Shown one piece after another: positions 21,178-24,724 of a stretch of 24,724 nt of DNA (position 1 is the stretch's first letter; the number at the start of each line of letters is the position of its first letter). Origin of the DNA: JBOGIF01 sp050742415 (lineage in GTDB: Bacteria; Actinomycetota; Acidimicrobiia; Acidimicrobiales; AC-14); assembly GCA_050742415.1 (NCBI GenBank), contig JBOGIF010000077.1, forward strand, positions 1-24,724, given 5' to 3'. A program made the translations under genes and the position numbers. The notes below the pieces were generated by a model that was not told the DNA's origin, made no database searches, and saw only the letters and a list, made by a program, of their open reading frames with translations.

Positions 21178-22098
21178 ATGAGGCGAAGCGGATTCCTGAG
21201 GGCAGCGTTGGTGTGCCTGGTACTCGGCCTGGTGGGGGCCGCCTGCGGTAGCGGCGACACCGGCACGGTGGGGAGCGACACCACCGACACCGACGAGACC
21301 AAGTCGCTACCGAGGCCGAGCTTCGACGCCGGCACCCCGATGGCGGCGATCCAGGGGCGCGGGAAGCTGATCGTCGGCACCAAGTTCGACCAGCCCGGCT
21401 TCGGCCTGAAGAACCCGACCACGGGCAAGGTCGAGGGCTTCGACATCGAGATCGCCAAGCTGCTGGCCGTCGGCATCTTTGGTGGGACGGCCGCTGATGT
21501 CGAGCCGAAGGTCGAGTTCGTCGAGGCCGTCTCCAAGAACCGCGAGCCCTTCATCGCCGACGGCAAGGTCGATGTGGTCGTGGCCACCTACACGATCAAC
21601 GACGCCCGCAAGCAGGTGGTGGACTTCGCCGGGCCCTACTTCGTCGCCCGCCAGGACTTGATGGTTCGCGCCGACGACAGCTCGATCAAGAGCGTCACCG
21701 ACCTCAACGGCAAGTTGGTCTGCACCGCTCAGGGCTCCACCTCGGAGAAGAACGTACGGGCCAAGGCGCCGCAGGCCGAGGTGGTGCTGTTCGACGGCTA
21801 CACCCCGTGTGCCGAGGCGCTGCGGGACAAGCGGGTGGACGCGGTCACCACCGACAACACAATCCTGGCCGGGCTGGTGAAGGCCAGCGAGGGCGCCTAC
21901 AAGCTCGTCGGTGCCCCGTTCAGCGACGAGCCCTACGGCATCGGCTTGAAGAAGGGCGCCACGCCGTTCCGTGCCTTCGTCAACGACCGGCTCGAGCAGA
22001 TCTACGGCAGCGGTGAATGGGCTGCCGCCTACGCCGCCACGCTCGGCCTCATCGGTCTGGAGACTCCCGAGCCCCCGGCGGTGGACCCCTACCCGTAG
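21178..22098 (+). CDS. gluB: glutamate-binding lipoprotein, GluB type
   Basis: This 306-residue extracytoplasmic solute-binding lipoprotein has lipobox VGAAC (Cys23), a Gly/Thr/Asp-rich linker, then a family-3 binding domain: GKLIVGTKFDQPGFGLKNP, GFDIEIAKLLA, NREPFIADGKVDVVVATYTI, DFAGPYFVARQDLMV and EPYGIGLKKG near the end. FDQPGFGLKNPTTGK is close to corynebacterial GluB as I know it, which supports glutamate. It captures the substrate outside the membrane and presents it to GluC/GluD. A GAGGGGG stretch at 21166-21172 is the ribosome-binding site. It follows gluA by 42 nt. Confidence 0.92.
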   Translation: MRRSGFLRAALVCLVLGLVGAACGSGDTGTVGSDTTDTDETKSLPRPSFDAGTPMAAIQGRGKLIVGTKFDQPGFGLKNPTTGKVEGFDIEIAKLLAVGIFGGTAADVEPKVEFVEAVSKNREPFIADGKVDVVVATYTINDARKQVVDFAGPYFVARQDLMVRADDSSIKSVTDLNGKLVCTAQGSTSEKNVRAKAPQAEVVLFDGYTPCAEALRDKRVDAVTTDNTILAGLVKASEGAYKLVGAPFSDEPYGIGLKKGATPFRAFVNDRLEQIYGSGEWAAAYAATLGLIGLETPEPPAVDPYP

Positions 22099-22117
22099 CC
22101 GCCCGTCCGCCCCGGAG

Positions 22118-22762
22118 ATGGACGTCGTACTCGACAACCTCGACGCCTATCTCCGGGGGATGGGCACCACCGCGTCTCTGACCGCCCTTTCGTTCACCGC
22201 GGCGCTGGTTCTCGGCATCGTCATGGCCGTCTTCCGGGTCAGCCCGGTAGCTCCCCTGAGAGCGGTGGCTTCGGCCTACGTGGGCCTCTTCCGCAACACC
22301 CCGCTGACCGTCCTGTTCATCCTGTTCTTCTTCGGCCTCACCAAGGTCGGTCTCCGCTACGACGAGTTCACCTCCGCGGTCATCGTCCTGGCCGTCTACA
22401 CCGGCACGTTCGTGGCCGAGACGGTGCGCGCCGGCATCAACGCCGTGTCACGCGGCCAGGCGGAGGCGGCCCGGGCCCTGGGGCTGACGTTCGGGCAGAC
22501 GCTCCGGCTCGTGGTCCTTCCCCAAGCGCTGCGGACCGTGGTGGCTCCGCTCGGCAGCGTTCTGATAGCCCTGATCAAGAACTCGTCGCTGGCATCGATC
22601 ATCGGCGTGATCGACCTCACCGGGGTGGCCGACCGGGTGAACACCACCACCGCGATGCCTATCGCCGCCTTCCTCGGAGCCGCCGCCGGCTACGTCCTTC
22701 TCGCCGTTCCCACCGGGCTGGCCGTGGGCCGGCTCGAACGGGCCGTGGCCATCCGGCGATGA
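22118..22762 (+). CDS. gluC: amino acid ABC permease, GluC type
   Basis: This 214-residue permease has about five membrane helices. FRNTPLTVLFILFFFGL and the cytoplasmic EAA loop ETVRAGINAVSRGQAEAARALGL then VVLPQALR are the HisMQ-family signatures. It forms the translocation path with GluD. ATG 22118 is preceded by CGGAG at 22113-22117 and starts just before the first helix; longer in-frame extension overlaps gluB and is rejected. Its stop overlaps the gluD ATG by 4 nt. Confidence 0.92.
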   Translation: MDVVLDNLDAYLRGMGTTASLTALSFTAALVLGIVMAVFRVSPVAPLRAVASAYVGLFRNTPLTVLFILFFFGLTKVGLRYDEFTSAVIVLAVYTGTFVAETVRAGINAVSRGQAEAARALGLTFGQTLRLVVLPQALRTVVAPLGSVLIALIKNSSLASIIGVIDLTGVADRVNTTTAMPIAAFLGAAAGYVLLAVPTGLAVGRLERAVAIRR

Positions 22763-23619
22763 CCGCCCCGTTCCTGGGTGACGCGCTCGGTCCTCGGGGC
22801 CGCCGGCGCGTCCTGGTGGCGACGGTCGTGTCGGGCGCCGGGCTGGTCGGCCTGGCCTACGTCGTCATCGCCCGCCTGGTCGAGTCCGGGCAGCTGCATG
22901 CCCGCCTGTGGACTCCTCTCCTGGAGCCGGGGACGATCCGCTTCCTCCTGGGAGGCCTGGCCAACACCGTGAAGGCGGCGGTCGTGGCCATGGTGCTCTC
23001 CATCGCCGCCGGCATCGTGCTCGCGTTGGGCCGCCTCGCCCGCTCGCTGCCGCTACGCGTCGTGACCGGCACCTACGTGGAGTTCTTCCGGGCCGTGCCC
23101 CTGATCCTGCTCATCCTCTTTTGTGGGATCGGCCTTCCCCGCTATGGAGTGGACCTCGGGGTCTTCTGGTTCCTGGTGTTGGGCCTGACGATCTACAACG
23201 GCGCCGTGCTCGGGGAGATCTTCCGGGCCGGCGTGATGTCGCTCGACCGGGGCCAACACGAGGCCGCCTCGGCCGTGGGTCTCACCTACCGCCAGTCGAT
23301 GGCCCTGGTCGTGCTCCCGCAGGCCGCCCGTCGAATGCTGCCGGCGATAGTCAGCCAGCTGGTGACGCTGCTGAAGGACACCTCTCTCGGCGTTGTCATC
23401 ACCTACGAGGAGCTGCTGAGGCGGGGCAGGATCGCCGGCGAGTTCTCCCACAACCTGCTCCAGAGCTTGCTGGTGGTGGCTGTGGTGTACATCCTCGTCA
23501 ACACTGCCCTGTCGAGCGTCGCCCGCCGCCTCGAGGCCCGCCAGCGCCGCCGCTACCGGGCCGGCCCCATCAAGGTCACCGGCGTAGAAGACCTAGCCGT
23601 CCTCAACGCCGGCAGCTGA
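22759..23619 (+). CDS. gluD: amino acid ABC permease, GluD type
   Basis: This 286-residue permease has an N-terminal extra helix (VLVATVVSGAGLVGLAYVVIA), then a HisMQ-type core with GLANTVKAAVVAMVLSI, FFRAVPLILLILF and the EAA loop EIFRAGVMSLDRGQHEAASAVGLTYRQS before VVLPQAARRM. A basic C-terminal tail (RRLEARQRRRYR) faces the cytoplasm. It completes the GluABCD importer. The last gene of the plus-strand operon, it is followed by 101 nt without a gene (23620-23720). I see only short imperfect inverted repeats there (GGAAC/GTTCC near 23700-23711) and no convincing terminator. Confidence 0.92.
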   Translation: MTAPFLGDALGPRGRRRVLVATVVSGAGLVGLAYVVIARLVESGQLHARLWTPLLEPGTIRFLLGGLANTVKAAVVAMVLSIAAGIVLALGRLARSLPLRVVTGTYVEFFRAVPLILLILFCGIGLPRYGVDLGVFWFLVLGLTIYNGAVLGEIFRAGVMSLDRGQHEAASAVGLTYRQSMALVVLPQAARRMLPAIVSQLVTLLKDTSLGVVITYEELLRRGRIAGEFSHNLLQSLLVVAVVYILVNTALSSVARRLEARQRRRYRAGPIKVTGVEDLAVLNAGS

Positions 23620-23720
23620 CCCGCTCTTCGCCCGTCGGCTCCTCGGCTCTTCGGCCTTCCGGGGTCGTTGGCAAGCGGCGAACTATGCGCAGACGACCCG
23701 GAACGGGTTCCCGCGTTGAT

Positions 23721-24347
23721 TCAGCGGAGGCGGAGGGTGCCGGCGATGGTGTCGGCGAGGGCGCGGTCGGCGCCGAGGACCGTGAGGAAGTAGGCCTTCT
23801 GGTTGCGCAGCAACAGGTACTGGGTCTCGTCGGTGGGGGCGGTGCCCTCGTCGGTGGTCAACGGGAAGCGCGACGTGAGCCTCACGGCCGGGCCTTCCGC
23901 CACCGGGTAGCTCTGCGTCTCCACATCGGTGGCGCCGCTGCGGTTGTGGGCGGATACCACCCCGGTGGTGACCTCTTCGATCGTCTTCTCCGTCGCCTTG
24001 CCGATGCTCAGGTTCACGCTCGCCTCGCCGTCGGGACGTACGGCCATCATCTCGCCGCCGTTGATGCTGCGAGCCAGCTCGATGGCGGAGGTGAGTTTCG
24101 GGTTCTTCAGGCGCAGGCGGTTGGTGTCGCGCTCGAACACCTCGAGGTCAGGCGTGAGCGGGATCAGCTCCCAGTCGGCAGGGACGGCCAAGGCAAAGCC
24201 GCTCTTGGCCTTGCTGACGACCGTGAACCCGGGCGGGGCGGACGTCTCTGGTGCCACCGGGTCGTCGCCGCAACCCGCGAGAGCGCCCGAGAACACGGCG
24301 AGCAGAGCCAACACGAGAACGGTCCGGCGCGGCCGGGAGCGACGCAT
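23721..24347 (-). CDS. secreted lipoprotein of unknown function
   Basis: This 208-residue lipoprotein has a basic start (RRSRPRRT), hydrophobic helix and lipobox LAGC (Cys26). The mature part has the segment GFALAVPADWELIPL near residue 50, followed by mixed strands and the C-terminal ETQYLLLRNQKAYFLTVLG and IAGTLRLR. The 'vPadW' strand and late hydrophobic strand resemble LpqN/PsbP-like lipoproteins of actinobacteria. That label is tentative. The start at 24347 is supported by TATCCT 7 nt upstream. It lies 28 nt downstream of the trpS stop but has its own probable promoter. Confidence 0.75.
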   Translation of the reverse strand: MRRSRPRRTVLVLALLAVFSGALAGCGDDPVAPETSAPPGFTVVSKAKSGFALAVPADWELIPLTPDLEVFERDTNRLRLKNPKLTSAIELARSINGGEMMAVRPDGEASVNLSIGKATEKTIEEVTTGVVSAHNRSGATDVETQSYPVAEGPAVRLTSRFPLTTDEGTAPTDETQYLLLRNQKAYFLTVLGADRALADTIAGTLRLR

Positions 24348-24354
24348 GGAAGAC

Positions 24355-24360
24355 AGGATA
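24355..24360 (-). promoter_or_regulatory. -10 box TATCCT, leaderless start
   Basis: On the minus strand TATCCT is followed by 7 nt and the ATG at 24347, with no Shine-Dalgarno. This is a leaderless candidate between trpS and the lipoprotein. Confidence 0.55.
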
Positions 24361-24375
24361 CGGTCAGGTCCTCGC

Positions 24376-24724
24376 TCAGGGCGAGAGCAGGCCGATGGAG
24401 CCTTGGGCCCGCGCCAGCGTGAGCGACGCCACCGAACGGGCTTTGTCGGCCCCGGCGCGCATCAGGGCCGCGGTAGCGCGCTCGTCGCCGGTGATCTCCT
24501 GGTAGCGCTTCTGGACGGGCTGGAGCAGGTCCACCACCGCGGCCGCGGTGTCGGCCTTCAGGTCGCCGTAGCGGCTGTAGCCCCCGGCCACGTCCTCCGG
24601 GGTGCGACCAGTACAGGCCCCGAGGATGGTGAGCAGGTTCGAGACGCCCGGTTTGGCCCGAACGTCGTAGCGGACCTCGGCCTCGTTGTCAGTCACTGCC
24701 CGGCGGATCTTGCGCTCCACGTCG
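24376..24724 (-). CDS. trpS: tryptophanyl-tRNA synthetase, C-terminal part (cut by window edge)
   Basis: About 116 C-terminal residues are visible; the gene runs past the right edge and its start is not in the window. KIRRAVTDNEAEVRYD followed by KPGVSNLLTILGACTGRTPEDVA and YGDLKADTAAAVVDLLQPVQKRYQEI is the characteristic C-terminal helical region of bacterial TrpS, the enzyme charging tRNA-Trp. The catalytic HIGH and KMSKS motifs lie outside the window (KMSKS would be just beyond the edge). The GTG at 24720 is an internal Val codon, not a start. Confidence 0.9.
   Translation of the reverse strand, partial: DVERKIRRAVTDNEAEVRYDVRAKPGVSNLLTILGACTGRTPEDVAGGYSRYGDLKADTAAAVVDLLQPVQKRYQEITGDERATAALMRAGADKARSVASLTLARAQGSIGLLSP

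Noticed and set aside
23620..23720. Short inverted repeats after gluD as a terminator
   Set aside because: GGAAC/GTTCC and ACCCG/CGGGT overlap each other, give only 5-bp stems and have no U-run.
1..24724. CRISPR array, insertion sequence, toxin-antitoxin or phage module
   Set aside because: No regularly spaced repeats, transposase, terminal inverted repeats or structural phage genes were seen anywhere in the window.

Overview
The window is chromosomal DNA of a high-GC Gram-positive bacterium, most likely an actinomycete of the Acidimicrobiia type. The support is very high GC with GTG and TTG starts, a DUF3151 protein, a pyrG / Nudix / xerD block also found in mycobacteria, a uroporphyrinogen-III synthase fused to an OmpR-type DNA-binding domain (NnaR type), and at least six genes whose start codon lies 6-8 nt after a TANNNT -10 box, the arrangement of leaderless actinobacterial transcripts. 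There is no sign of a prophage, transposon, plasmid function or CRISPR array. Lineage is inferred from gene content only.

Layout. Positions 1-673 hold a small YtxH-like protein (minus strand) and two tRNA genes, tRNA-Asn(GTT) and the lysidine-type tRNA-Ile2(CAT). Positions 773-4508 carry small housekeeping genes on the plus strand: an unknown 79-residue protein, DUF3151, a cupredoxin-fold lipoprotein without the usual copper cysteine and methionine, pterin carbinolamine dehydratase, a flavin reductase-like protein, an EEP-family phosphoesterase, a PaaI-type thioesterase and a rhodanese. Positions 4531-5832 hold three poorly known genes, including a cysteine-rich protein resembling YkgJ/DUF3109. 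Positions 5898-10468 hold pyrG, a Nudix ADP-ribose pyrophosphatase, alanine dehydrogenase, xerD and a DksA/TraR zinc-finger protein.

Positions 10473-19606 form a nitrate assimilation island. A HemD-wHTH regulator (minus strand) is divergent from a tightly packed operon: narK-type transporter, nirB, nirD, a single protein fusing a DmsB-like four-cluster ferredoxin to a DmsC-like membrane anchor, and a NasA/NarB-type molybdopterin nitrate reductase. The 229-bp divergent region contains four direct repeats of (C/G)TGAC at exact 11-bp spacing and a 10-bp motif, CACCGTTCAC, placed once upstream of each gene in the direction of that gene. The proposed flow is nitrate import, reduction to nitrite by NasA with electrons delivered through the DmsB-DmsC fusion, and reduction to ammonium by siroheme NirBD. 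A regulator that keeps a siroheme-precursor enzyme domain controls it, possibly together with GlnR.

Positions 19632-23619 form a second overlapping operon: a PH-like small protein, a two-helix membrane protein with an SEPP repeat tail, and a complete GluABCD-type glutamate/glutamine ABC importer. The right end carries a lipoprotein (minus strand) and the C-terminal part of tryptophanyl-tRNA synthetase (minus strand, cut by the window edge).

Most of the content is recognisable. The points most worth following are the quinol-type membrane anchor fused to the electron-transfer subunit of an apparently assimilatory nitrate reductase, the 11-bp repeat array in the divergent promoter, the leaderless starts, and the copper-ligand-lacking cupredoxin.
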